In this document: piece after piece, positions 45,401-57,992 of the stretch | Layout: every line of letters begins with the position of its first letter | Position numbering within the stretch: the stretch's first letter is position 1 | Assembly: GCA_016806645.1 (NCBI GenBank) | Contig: JACSYO010001716.1 | Location: forward strand, 373,001-437,000 | Direction: 5' to 3' | Source: Ophiodon elongatus | Taxonomy: Eukaryota; Chordata; Actinopteri; Perciformes; Hexagrammidae | DNA length: 64,000 bases | The notes under the pieces: model-generated | What the model was told of the DNA's origin: nothing | Seen by the model: only the letters and a program-made list of their open reading frames with translations | Database searches by the model: none | Program-made: the position numbers and the translations under genes

Positions 45401-48256
45401 AATAGCACAAAGGCTGCCTGTAACTCTGGTTGATAGGAGACATACATGTGGCGAAGTAGAGGAACAGACCAAACAAGGTACATACATCTCCGTTCATCAG
45501 CTTGCAGTCGTCGTCCATCTCATCAGCGCTGTCCTCGTCCGAAACGTCTCCCTCCTCTGCGTTCTCATCAATGTTGGGAGGCAGTTTCTTCCCCTGGTGG
45601 AGAAAAGAAGGAGTCAGCGTGTCACGCGTGTGCTGCAATCACTCAGTTTAAGTCCGGTCAGGGTCCCCCTCTCAGTCTCCCTCTACTGCACTACATGGAA
45701 TCATGGCAAAAAGTGTACGGAGTAGTGTACGGAGTAGTGTAGGGCCTAGTGTAAGGCGTAGTGTAGGGCGTAGTGTAGGGCGTAGTGTACGGTGTAGTGT
45801 AGGGAGTAGTGTAGGGAGTAGTGTACGGTGTAGTGTAGGGAGTAGTGTAGGGTGTAGTGTAGGGAGTAGTGTACGGTGTAGTGTAGGGAGTAGTGTAGGG
45901 TGTAGTGTAGGGAGTAGTGTAGGGAGTAGTGTGTAGGGCGTAGTGTACGGTGTAGTGTAGGGCGTAGTGTGTAGGGCGTAGTGTACGGTGTAGTGTAGGG
46001 AGTAGTGTGTAGGGCGTAGTGTACGGTGTAGTGTAGGGCGTAGTGTGTAGGGCGTAGTGTACGGTGTAGTGTAGGGAGTAGTGTGTAGGGCGTAGTGTAC
46101 GGTGTAGTGTAGGGCGTAGTGTGTAGGGCGTAGTGTACGGTGTAGTGTAGGGAGTAGTGTGTAGGGCGTAGTGTACGGTGTAGTGTAGGGCGTAGTGTGT
46201 AGGGCGTAGTGTACGGTGTAGTGTAGGGAGTAGTGTGTAGGGCGTAGTGTACGGTGTAGTGTAGGGCGTAGTGTGTAGGGCGTAGTGTACGGTGTAGTGT
46301 AGGGAGTAGTGTGTAGGGCGTAGTGTACGGTGTAGTGTAGGGCGTAGTGTGTAGGGCGTAGTGTACGGTGTAGTGTAGGGAGTAGTGTGTAGGGCGTAGT
46401 GTACGGTGTAGTGTAGGGCGTAGTGTGTAGGGCGTAGTGTACGGTGTAGTGTAGGGAGTAGTGTGTAGGGCGTAGTGTACGGTGTAGTGTAGGGCGTAGT
46501 GTGGGCGTAGTGTACGGTGTAGTGTAGGGAGTGTGTGTAGGGCGTAGTGTACGGTGTAGTGTAGGGCGTAGTGTGTAGGGCGTAGTGTACGGTGTAGTGT
46601 AGGGCGTGGTGTGTAGGGCGTAGTGTCATTATTGACGGTAGCGTGGCTATTTAAAAACGGCTATTTGTTCAGGATGTCCCGTGTCGCGTTCGACCAACCA
46701 GTGGTCTCCAGTGTTTTAACGCCATCTTCTAGTATTAGCTCAGTTAGCTTGGTATATTGACCAAGGTGACCCCAAAACATTACCAGGTACTATCCACGAC
46801 TTTTACTCATGGAGAACCCCCCCCTCAAAAAAACTGTATGGTTCTGAGCAGATTGAGGTGAGTCAAGCTGTACCATGTAGTGGAAATGTGGCATTAGTTT
46901 GTGGTATTTCCTGTCCCATCTGTTTTGCGGTGGAATTCGTGGTGGCTAATGTTAGCTTCCGATACTAAACATAAGCTATACATGTCTGTGTTGCAGAATG
47001 AATGACTCTTCTCTACACTGTACCACATTTGAACATTTAGCGTCCTCCTACAGGACTGATGAGCTCCTGTTTTCAGTGCTCCGTCTCATCCTTCTGACTC
47101 TGGCTATCAGAACAATAGCATGTGGTGCGTTTCGCTACCAACCCTGCTCTGACTGTTGTGCGGACTGTGGGTTTTCAAAGGAACGCCATATGATTGGTTA
47201 GACATTGGTATACATCAGTATATCAAAGTGTCTCATTTATCTACCAAGGAAATCTTTTTTAACACGATCAGTGTTGGGAATTGTAGAAGCCTTTAATCTC
47301 CTTCTTTTCATGGCTGTCTTGGCGTCATCCATCCTCCTGAGTGGCGAAGCCTTGGAGAGGATTTAGTGACCCTGGTACCCACACTGCTGCAGGGCAATGG
47401 GGAAGCTGCATGGCAGTGCTCCTCACAGCGCGTCCACATAGGTGCCACCGCTGACACACTGCCGAGTGTACAGACAGGTAGTGGCGCCTAACAGCTGGCA
47501 GAGCAGTCCTTACCGTGCGAGATACTGGCGAGGTGCCTGCTCTTTAGCGAAGGCATCTGGCATCAATAAAGCCCGATTAACCTCAGTACTGTTTCCTCCC
47601 CTGCTAACAGAGGGCCGCTGCCGCAACTCACCCACATGCCTCTGCTGGCTAACGCCGGGTGGGAGACCAACTTTGCGTCACAAACTCAGTGCGGCTACAG
47701 TGCCAACCTGGACAGATGCCTTACATCAGCTACGAGCTTTCACAGTGAACACACAATACTTCTGGGGGGATTTTAAGGTACATTTGGTGGCAAATGAAGG
47801 AAATGAAACGTGACGCTGTGTACTGAGAACAACTGTTTTCCTTCAAGTAATTGGAAGGATCCAAATAAGTTGGGGGTTCTTTTATATATAGCGATAAAAA
47901 GCTTTAAAAGGGAGCAGTGTGCAGGATTTAGGGGCAAAATGCAGAATGCAACTAAACTGAATAACCCGAGCGTGAAGAAGAAACTACGGTGGCTTTGAGG
48001 TGCATTCACGCCACCAAATTCAAGCTGCCACGCAAAAGGGCCTCTCTAAAACCAGTGCTTGGTTTGCCCGTTCTGGTCTACTGTAGAAACATGGCGGACT
48101 CATGGATGTATAAAGAGAACTGGACACAAGGATGGAGGCGGAGTGCATTCTACAACTTTTAGGACCTAATGATATAAATAAAAGCTATTCAAGTGTTCAT
48201 CCTGGGAAGCTGAGATATCTATCCATCCATCCATCCATCCATCCATCCATCCATCC

Positions 48257-48305
<49 letters not shown>

Positions 48306-50412
48306 GATATATATAGCCAGTCTGCAGTTACTAAACACTTTTTATTCTGTCCAACACTCTACGTTTTGTTTTTCAATCACATCGCTCCAGTCAGCCTGCT
48401 CTCGCCTGCCTTTGAAGTCTGCTCTGTGAGGTTCAAACTCCTGATAATAAAACGGCGAGCTGAAATATTGCCCCGAGGACCGACTCCTGAGAGTAAGTCA
48501 CCTTTCAAACATCCAGAATGTGCTTCTGAGGCTTTTCGCTGCGACTCTACCTTGACGAGGATCTTGCCCTTGAGTGTCTCCGGCGACGGCAGCCGTCCGG
48601 ACTCGTCGGCTTTGATGTTGGACAGGTCCAGTTTGTCCCCCAGGATCTCGGTCAGGTACTGGGCCATCTTCTTTTGCTGGGGAACACTGCAGTGGTTCTC
48701 AATGGAGAGGATGACTGGGTAGCTGAGAGACAATCACACAACAGATTAGAGTTACGGGGACGAAAGAGCAGGGAGGACAAGAGCACACGGTTTTATTTCA
48801 ACGGGAATCTGCAGCGGAGTTCAGAATGAATCAAAGTCACCATTAAAGACTGAGATGTTTGCTGACTCAACAATGAGTACAGACAACATAAACATGCAGT
48901 ACAATTACGACATGACAATTCCAGCTGGAAAAACACACAACATGAATTACTTGAACAAAGGTAAAACCCAGTTGACATTAACAGCCGCTGGTGTGGCTGT
49001 AGAAGAGTCTTGTTGGTCTTCGTAGTGACGAGCTCCTTTTAGCCTTTTGATGTTTTATGAATATCCCCACTGACATGTACAATCTTTCAATACGGACAAC
49101 AGCAAATTCATTCACGCGTTCAGGCCTCGGTCAGACAGAGACGCGTCACTAGAAACATGTCACCATGAAGAACATTGTTTTCCTACTTTCTTGTGTTGAG
49201 TTTCTTAGACACCCATAACGGTTCAAACACTCTCTAAATGTTTCGGTGCAAGGCCGTGGCCCAATCAAATCAATCAAGAGGCGGGGCTTTACAACTTCTT
49301 TTTTGTCTCAAACCTCAAATCTCCTCCTTACAGCAACGGTAAGAACCCAACAACTGTTTGAATCCATTTTTAATCCCATTTGCTCCACAGGTGCACCACA
49401 CTTGCCCGATGTGCAGTTCCAAGGTGCAGTTCACGCCTGTAGGAACTCGCTTCTATCGGATCGGGGCCTAATGCTTGCCTGCCTGATCTACATCCGCATT
49501 TACATTTACACAGTAAAAGAAAAATTATGTTATTGTAATGAATCCAATCTTCAGGGCTACTAACATTTTATTTTATTTTTCTTTTGAGATAAAAAAAAGA
49601 ATTCTAGCACAGACATTAAAACTTGATGGCACACAACTCTTTAAAGCTTTTATTTTAGTAGATCCAAAGGGTCCTATAACTCAGTAAACACCTTTGGCTT
49701 AGAGGCACTTAAACATCCACTTCTTCCTCTTGTTGAGGACACCTCAGATGTCCTCTGAGAACACTTCAGTGCTCTAACCATCACACTTCTGTGCTGGTAT
49801 CGCTTGTTAAAAAAAAAAAAGACACCAACAAGATCACGCTTTTATCTGTAGATGAAATCATAACATAGACTCACAGTGACCTTTGACCACCAAATTCTAA
49901 ATCAGTTCATCCTCGAGTCTAAGTGGACGCCTGTTCAAAAGAAATTCCCTGCAGGCGATGAGGCACGAGATTTCCTGTTTGAGAGAACGGACCGGATGGA
50001 CAGACGGACAACACAAAGCCTCTGGCCATGGCTGTCACAGACTCCTCATTCACAACATGTTACATGGCACCATGCCAGTCCCAGTCAGACGGGAGCCTCG
50101 TCCCAGTTTCGTCCCCCTCAGCCTTCTGTGGAGACGCTTCTTATACGGCGCCCCGGAAAATCTGATCGCGTCTTTGATGCTGAATGCAGCCTTTCACCTC
50201 GTTTCCTTTTCGCCAATTATCTGTGGAATATGGTGTCCACACGTATGTTTTCATAAACAAACACACACAGAGGATGAACAGGCACAGAAAGAGAGTGCTC
50301 CTTCATTTTACTTGAGGAGATGGAATCTAAAAATAGGGATTTTTCTCTGCATCCTGCATGTGGATAAGATTATCACCTTCTGATGCAGATTTGTGAGTAG
50401 GAGGGGGGGGAG

Positions 50413-50479
<67 letters not shown>

Positions 50480-53438
50480 CCTCTCACAGGTGTGAGTAGG
50501 ATTTTACGTTGGCTTACAGGATATATACCCGTCTAAATACAGATGTGTGACAAATTAAAGGAAAAACATGACTAAATAAGTCAAGAAACATCAGCGGTTA
50601 GCTCACTGAGTGGTTTGATCAGGATGACAATGACACGAGTCATATGCTACGGACTTAACGGACACCAGCTCTCCACCCAGTTTATCACCTCAGAGAGATT
50701 TTGGAGCGGCGTGCTACGAGCAGTTGACACATACAGGCTCAGAAATGCGCTGGGAATGGGACGCGGCGTTCCACTCCGGTGCCACCCGTCGAAAAAACGG
50801 CTACTTTATGCAAATGTATTCTGACACGTTGCCAGGGACAACCGGGCGAGAGACACTCAGAAGCACAGGCGCCATCTCGGGCTTCTTTGCTGTAACGGTT
50901 TCAACAACACGGGCGTTTAGATCGAGCAGAAAAATAACCACAAAGCTGCAAAAGAAGATTGTCGCTGAACAAGGGCTTCACGATATTGAGAAAATATGTA
51001 ATACATCGCGTTAACTATATTACTTGTGATAAAAACAGATATTAAAGTGTACTCAGTTCGGCCTTTCTGCTGCTTTCACTTGTGTTTATCGTGCAAGTTG
51101 ACATCGTGGTAGCATGAATGTCGTGAACGTATTCATCCACATCAGTGTCTGCGAGAAACAATTAAATTGTTATTATAGGGGGCGGGGCTTAAGCACGGGA
51201 GGCAGGGTTAACTCACATTTATGAAACAGGAACTCTCTGCTGAGACCAATGATGCCTCCCAAAAGAGTCTAGGACAAACAGTTCATGATCTGGCCATGAT
51301 AAGTGAATATGTTTAAGTTATAATATTTAAACTTCAAAGTGATGTGCCTTTTTGTTACAGGCCACTCTCTCCGACACATCCACCTTTTTGCTGATTGCCA
51401 CGGAGACAAACACGCACCTGCTGCTCGCAGCTAAAAAGTATATATTGTGCAGCCGATCCCTGAACCATTGAGCATCTGTTATATATTCATGCATCTGTAT
51501 TAGACATAAATGCACATATATCAAATATACTACATGTGCAATTTGCAGCAGCAAACTATAGTGACCCTCCCTGACCTGGACATGGTGTATGAAGGCCAGC
51601 AACATTTGCAAAGACATCACACACCCGGGTCACTCTGCTTGTTGCCCTGCCATCAGGAGAAGGACATAGGACTATCAAAACCCGGTGTAACAGGCTGAGG
51701 AACAGCTTTTTCCTCCATCACCCCCCCTCCCCCACCCACCACCCCACCCAGCTCACACCGGACAATGCTGCAGAGATATAAAAATAAGCAATAAAACGAC
51801 ACTTTAACAAAGCACTCTAGTCACTTTAAAGCCATTGATGCCTGTGTTTTGTCTTATATATTTATTTAATTTATTGTTTTAAATCAGTAATGTCTTTTTA
51901 CCTTGTTGCTGCTGAACTGACTGATGAGTCGCCAACTTTCGTTATATCTTTCTACGATGACAATAAACATCCTTATCCTTACTGGTCTCTTAATGTGATG
52001 ATGCATTTTTTTGTCTTCACACGCTACCAGAGCCATATACGGCGTCTCTACATCCCTCCACATTCAAAATATGGTAACTTTAGTTCATTGGTTGCAAAAA
52101 AACAACATAGCGACGGCTGTAATCCAAGATGGTGTCACGGTGACTACATCCGCTTCTTATCTACAGTCTGTGGTCACAACCGATCAAGATGCAGTCACAA
52201 AACTTCACAGGAGTGCGGTTGAGATCAAAATGAAGGCAGAGTTCAAATATGGCTGTCAGCCACGTCTTCAAAAACAGTGATGGTGAAGAGGGATACGGAG
52301 CTAGGGAGCTCCAGGGAACCGTTCACCTCCACCCACTCCTCCCTTACCTGCATTGTAAGACCAGGAGGAGGATAATCGTTAAATGAACTATATTCTTTGT
52401 TCTCCCCTCCTGCCTCTTACTGTGACAATGCTCCTTAGATCTTGAAAAAAAGAAGCTTCAGACCTCTCAGAACAATCTAGTGAGGTTTATTCTTAAACTC
52501 TTCTCCCTGCTCACTTTATCAAGTGGCTCAGAGTGAGGGAGACGGTGTCATGTATTAACATTCACGTGATTGTCGATGATGTGGTGCCTGAATATTTATG
52601 TAATTATTTTTCTCAGGGGAAGTGACGTCCACAGTAGTCAGATTCAAAAGCTGTATGTGAAAGGACATGTTTTTCTATCCAGCAGCAGTTTTGTGGAATG
52701 AGGTCCCTGCCAGCTTTAAGGCCTCCCTAAAGAGCTGGCTGAGGAGCAGCTGGTTCTAAATATAACTATTGAGTCGCTGGAGTAGCAGTAGATGCTAAGT
52801 ACCCATCTTGTTTGTTTTAGCTCTTCATGCATTGTTGGGGAAACTGTGTCTGGGTTAGGAGAACATGTGGTTTTTAAGAGCCCTTGATTTGGACTAATTT
52901 AGGTCTAAGTTGAGCTGTTCATTTCATATTACATTGATTCATGTACTAATATAAGGCAACATCCAAGGTTATTTCCATCTTCCTATCTTTCATCGCTATC
53001 AAATGAAATAAATATATTCTAAAAGAAAGGTTTCCCTCATCCATATAAAAAAAAAAAAGACTAGAGATCATAACATCTACTAAATAACAAGAGAAAAAGA
53101 TGTGACTAAAAACATCGGCAGTAGCCCTCACTGAGGAACACCAACCAATCTTTGAAAGCCTTTAAAGCCAGACACAGTGCACCCTAATATGTTTCAGATG
53201 TAAAGAAGCTTTGGGAGGTATTAAGCCCATCCGACCCTGCAATTCTATACCAAGCCTCATTTACCCCATTTTACTCCGTGCTTTTACAATCCAACAGCCT
53301 GTGTGATGCAACGCTGCGATGTGTACTGACAGCGTACACGTCCATATACTGCTGGGGATGTTTCCCACATGCTTCTTAAAGCCATACACACACACTGAGT
53401 GAATAAAATACATAAATAGAAGACTGAGGAAATAATAA

Positions 53439-53496
<58 letters not shown>

Positions 53497-56400
53497 ATAC
53501 TCGTTCTTGACGAAGGCGTACTTGTTGATGGTCTCGATGACGTCTTTGAAGAGGATCTTGGAGGTGAGGGTGTAGCCGTGGTGGACGATGGGCTCACCGT
53601 CCTGACCGTCCCAACAGTCCACTGTGGAGGGACAAGGAAGAGACGGTCGTTAGTAATGCCACCGACCTAAACGGTGAACCGGCAATGAATGTATGTACTG
53701 TAAACAGTACTAACAAGTACAGTGTGTGCGTCATAGAAATATAACAGATGGGGATCTGACATTCCCATTCAAATCAACGTAGATGGATGCAGTGGCTTTT
53801 TTTGTGTGTCGTTGCCATTGCAACCGTTTTAGCGGGCTAACATTTGTTGAACTAAACCGACTTATGCAAGTTGCAGACTCACTGAGGTGACTAAAACGAG
53901 CAGTGGAGTAGAAACGTTGGGAGGCGTCAGAGTAAAGGAGTCTGTTAACAACTTCCTGCTAAAGCTATATCTTTGTTTTAGCTGCTTTAAAATGCAAGTC
54001 TTCAGGAGGAGCCAACGGGTTTGTTTGAGCTGACAAAAAGTATTGAGAGACGAACTAAAGCCTTGTTGGTTGGTCATTTGTTGACTATAAGAAAAATAGC
54101 GAACGCCATCCTCATCCTACAAGGCTGAATAATACTTTCCATGTAGCCACAAGGTGATAGTTTAGCACCCGTGCGCTACATTTGTGTGCTGTCAAAATAT
54201 CAGTGTGTGGAAAGTGTGTGCCCACAAGCGTGCCAACTGTGTGACGAGGTCGGTGTGTCGGAGGTTGGGTTTGCTCATCCACTGTAGGGGACGTGAGTGG
54301 AAACACATCCCGCATTCTAACACACACATTTGACTGCATCACCCAGATGTACAGATCATAGGGACAATACATGTTTAGGGACTTTGATTGTGTAAATATA
54401 TCCAAGGTGGAACCAACTGAAACACTATTTTGACACACTATTCATTTTGTATTAAATCGATGTATTTTGTAGTTTCAAGTGCATGATAGATGCTTTTCAG
54501 TTTTATAGCCTACTGTCATCTGTTGAGTGTAATGTTGAAATGTTCCTTATTTTTTAGAATGAAATTTAATAAATGTACAATTATTAGTGTTATAAATTGT
54601 TTATGTGCCACAAACTGTTGTGTCGTGGTGTTTTCCTGTTAAAGAGCGTTAGTTGTGGGTTATTAATTGTTGTTATAAAGTTATAACCATGACTCCATCT
54701 CAATACCCGTAAGACAAGTAGCTCCGACCGCTGCCCTATGTTAAATACCGTCAGCTGGATGGAATAAAATATCACTTTAAAATGAATGCACTGAATTAGG
54801 TTCTAGCTTGCAGCTTTAACCAAACGTTCAGTCCACTCATGATTAAGGGGGGAACCCACCTGCTCAAATGTTCATCCAGCATCCAGTCAATAATAGCTTG
54901 TGTTATTACTAAATCTGACATTTGTTGAGCTGTATGATTAAGTAGAATTAATATCATGTTCAGGGTGCAGCTTTCTTCTTTTGGCTCAGCAGAACCTCCA
55001 TGGTTTAGGTACAGTGTGATACTGGTTTAAACGGTGCATGTATTCTATAACGTCTACATCAGTGTGTGTTCCACGTGTCCATGCTGACCTTCTACACAGC
55101 GACAGCCGGCCTGCAGCACCCAGGCGTACATGTCCACCCTGGACTGGGACATCAGCTGGTCCCCCATCAGGTAGGTGTTGTGTGAGGAGGCGATGAAGTA
55201 GTTGCACAGCGACTGGTTCATGTCCTGGTTCACGTTGTAGTGTTCTGGGTTGAAGATGTCCCCCGCCGGGCTGCGCGTGTAGTTTGTAATACCTGAAAGT
55301 AACACTTTTATTTACTATTTTTAATTATAATTTTTTTCTTCAATCCATTCTGAAGTGTAGCCTGACAAGTGGTCAACTGTGTGTCTGAGCGAATTTTAGA
55401 AAACATGTCAAGAAGGAATATAACGGTCTTTACACTGATTCTATTTTCACTCTTTCATCAAAGAACCAAATCATATTATACAACACCCACATTTCTTTAT
55501 TTACTGAGATTAAATTAATTAACTTAACCTTTTATCACTAGAGACATTTTGGGCTTTTTAAAAATTCTGAAAACAGTTAATTAATATTTGGTAGTGATGA
55601 TCAGGACTGATCAAGTCAAAGTGGAAAATAATGTGAATATATCGTATTTTCTAGCAGTTTTAGTTTTGTCCCTCTAAGGTAACAAGTGGGAGTTTGTTCT
55701 TTTATGTTTGTTTTTTTATCTGATACTGCACAATAAATAAAAACGCTTCATTTGCTAATCTTTGACAAATCCCAGACTGTGAGATAATAAAGATCTCCTC
55801 CTAGCATTTAGTATCCAGAGAAAAAGGACTGAAGTTGATGACAACATTTAACTCTTTAAAACCTGTTCCACCCTAATCTATTTTTGAGGTCTCCGCACGA
55901 AAAAAGCATGCCCATACTAAAGTGAGTACAACTCTGCAACCACAAGGTCTATTTAAATAATGTTGGTGTTATTATAATGGTAATAACTGTGAGATTTTTT
56001 AAATAATGTGTAAATATCAGTATATATGTCACTGGTTAAAAGTAAATGAAGATGGAACACAGAAAAATTAAAAGATTTCAGGTTCGCCTATAAAAAAAAG
56101 CACTTTCAGGATGATCATCACTTTAGAATAATGCAGTTGCAGGTTTAAACCTTTTTTATATCATAGCACAATATGTGAACACTCTCTGCACAGGTTGACT
56201 TTGAATAAAGTGAAGCAGAAAACAAGAGTTTTTAGTACAGACAGGTCAGAAAAATCCTCTGAAAATAGGATTTATTGAATAATTTAGTTCTTTACTTTTT
56301 TCACCAAAACTATTTTTTTTACTTATTTTTTCACTAATTATATTTAATACATCAATATACAGCATTAACATACACAATGCCAAACTAAAATAATGTTTTT

Positions 56401-57924
56401 TGCTCTGAAATCTCTATAAAATGCATATTTTTGTTCTCAAAATCAGAGGTCTGGAAAGTAAAAATGTCTCTTATTTCTTCTGTCAGCGGTTTACAGAACC
56501 GAGTGAGATATCCTCTTATTCTGCAGAGATAGGAGTATACAGGAAATCCGGCCATTGTGTGATAGACAGCACTGTTTAGCCAATAAGAGTCAGTCAGGCC
56601 AAGCAGATGGTAATGTAATAGGGCAATAAGGTAGGTAGTTACCATCCCCCCATATGTAAATTGTCAGTCAAAGAAGCTTGCTTTCCTTTTTTCTTTTCTT
56701 CCTTTGTTTCCTACGGACTTAGTTCAGTCTATGAGCAGCAGAATTCATATGTTTTTACAGCGTTTCATGATGAGGTAAGGGGCTTTTTAACTTATGTTGC
56801 TGTTTCATAATTGTCTGAGGCTGGTGTTCTTTGGCTCACAGATCGCTGAAGCTGTGGTCTATAGGGATTTGAGTGCTATGTGCGGAATCCCTGTCTTGTC
56901 GGCGTTCTTTTGCGTGGTCGCAAGCCTATGTAGCATAAAGCTAACTCGAGCAAGGGAGACATATGCTCAGCAACTCCAGTGGCTGGCGAGATATGAATAT
57001 GAATATTTGGTTATGCATTTCGTTGGTCTTGATTAGTTGTGTTTGGAGCATGTACAAATGGCTTACATGAGCTTGTAGCCCAGGTTTTGCTTGTTAATCT
57101 GATATAAAACATAAATTTTCTTTTTATTATTACTTTTTTCCCATAAACTTCTTAACCAGTGTACCCCGAAGCCCCCTTTGCAGGGGGCTCTCGGGTAGAA
57201 GAGGTTCTTAAAATGCAAAATAATATGAATATGTAATTATTGGCAGACATGTTTGTCCTCTAAGGACATTAGGAGCAACTTATTTAGAGGGATGCATATG
57301 CATTAATATGCTGACAACGCAAATGTAAAACTTTCATGACACTACTAGACGAAACTAACAGTGTTGATGGTAAAGAATTGACATTAAAGTGGACTTACCA
57401 TCAATTCCCAGAACTCCTTCCTTCTGGTTCTCAGAGCACGGCTCAAACTTGTTGATAATCTCCAGGCAATGTTCCTTGGTCACCTTGGTCATCTACGAAT
57501 TACAGACATGCATGTCAAACAACAATACTACGTATGTGCCGAAAACAGAGTAATCACAAATGTATTCCCCAGGGAGACTCAATAATGTAGTTATGAGATG
57601 TGCCTACATGTCATCCTCCTGTCCATCCCGGCAGCAGCATCCAACTGTTTGTCTGGTTGCTGCTTTTTAAAGCCGCCCGATTGATCAATCAGATCCCATC
57701 TCTGTTAATCATTTAAGAGGGGTGGGGGGGGGGGGCAGTACCAGGTCTCTCCCCTCAGCCGGGACTCTCTCATAGTGTGTCAGTGGGGTTGTGACCGTTT
57801 AAACAGTGTGAGAGAACCAGGCTTTAGCTCACAGGGTCACATCCATGCTACAAAATGTTTTTACCGTCCCTCTTCCAAAGCTCGACACACAACCCCTCTC
57901 ATCGTAATCTGTATGAGAGAATGC

Positions 57925-57992
<68 letters not shown>

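Larger units (their letters stand above)
45594..48550 (-). other. plch2 intron (3.0 kb)
   Basis: Contains the 45716-46626 minisatellite and the ATCC/ATCT tetranucleotide run at 48221-48304. Frames at 46998-47201 and 47442-47813 (plus) have no recognised domain. Confidence 0.5.
48723..53500 (-). other. plch2 intron (4.8 kb)
   Basis: Holds dispersed repeat B (49868-50040), a (TG)n run (50415-50475), LINE relics (51540-51985, 52440-52765), family A copy 4 (52010-52175) and (GT)n next to the donor (53441-53494). No exon is seen. Confidence 0.55.

Noticed and set aside
45691..46629. Open frame of 312 codons on the minus strand
   Set aside because: It lies wholly within the 38-bp minisatellite, whose words contain no stop in any minus-strand frame. 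It is a product of the repeat, not a protein gene.
48221..48304. Possible CRISPR-like or satellite array
   Set aside because: It is a plain tetranucleotide microsatellite (ATCC then ATCT) with no spacers.
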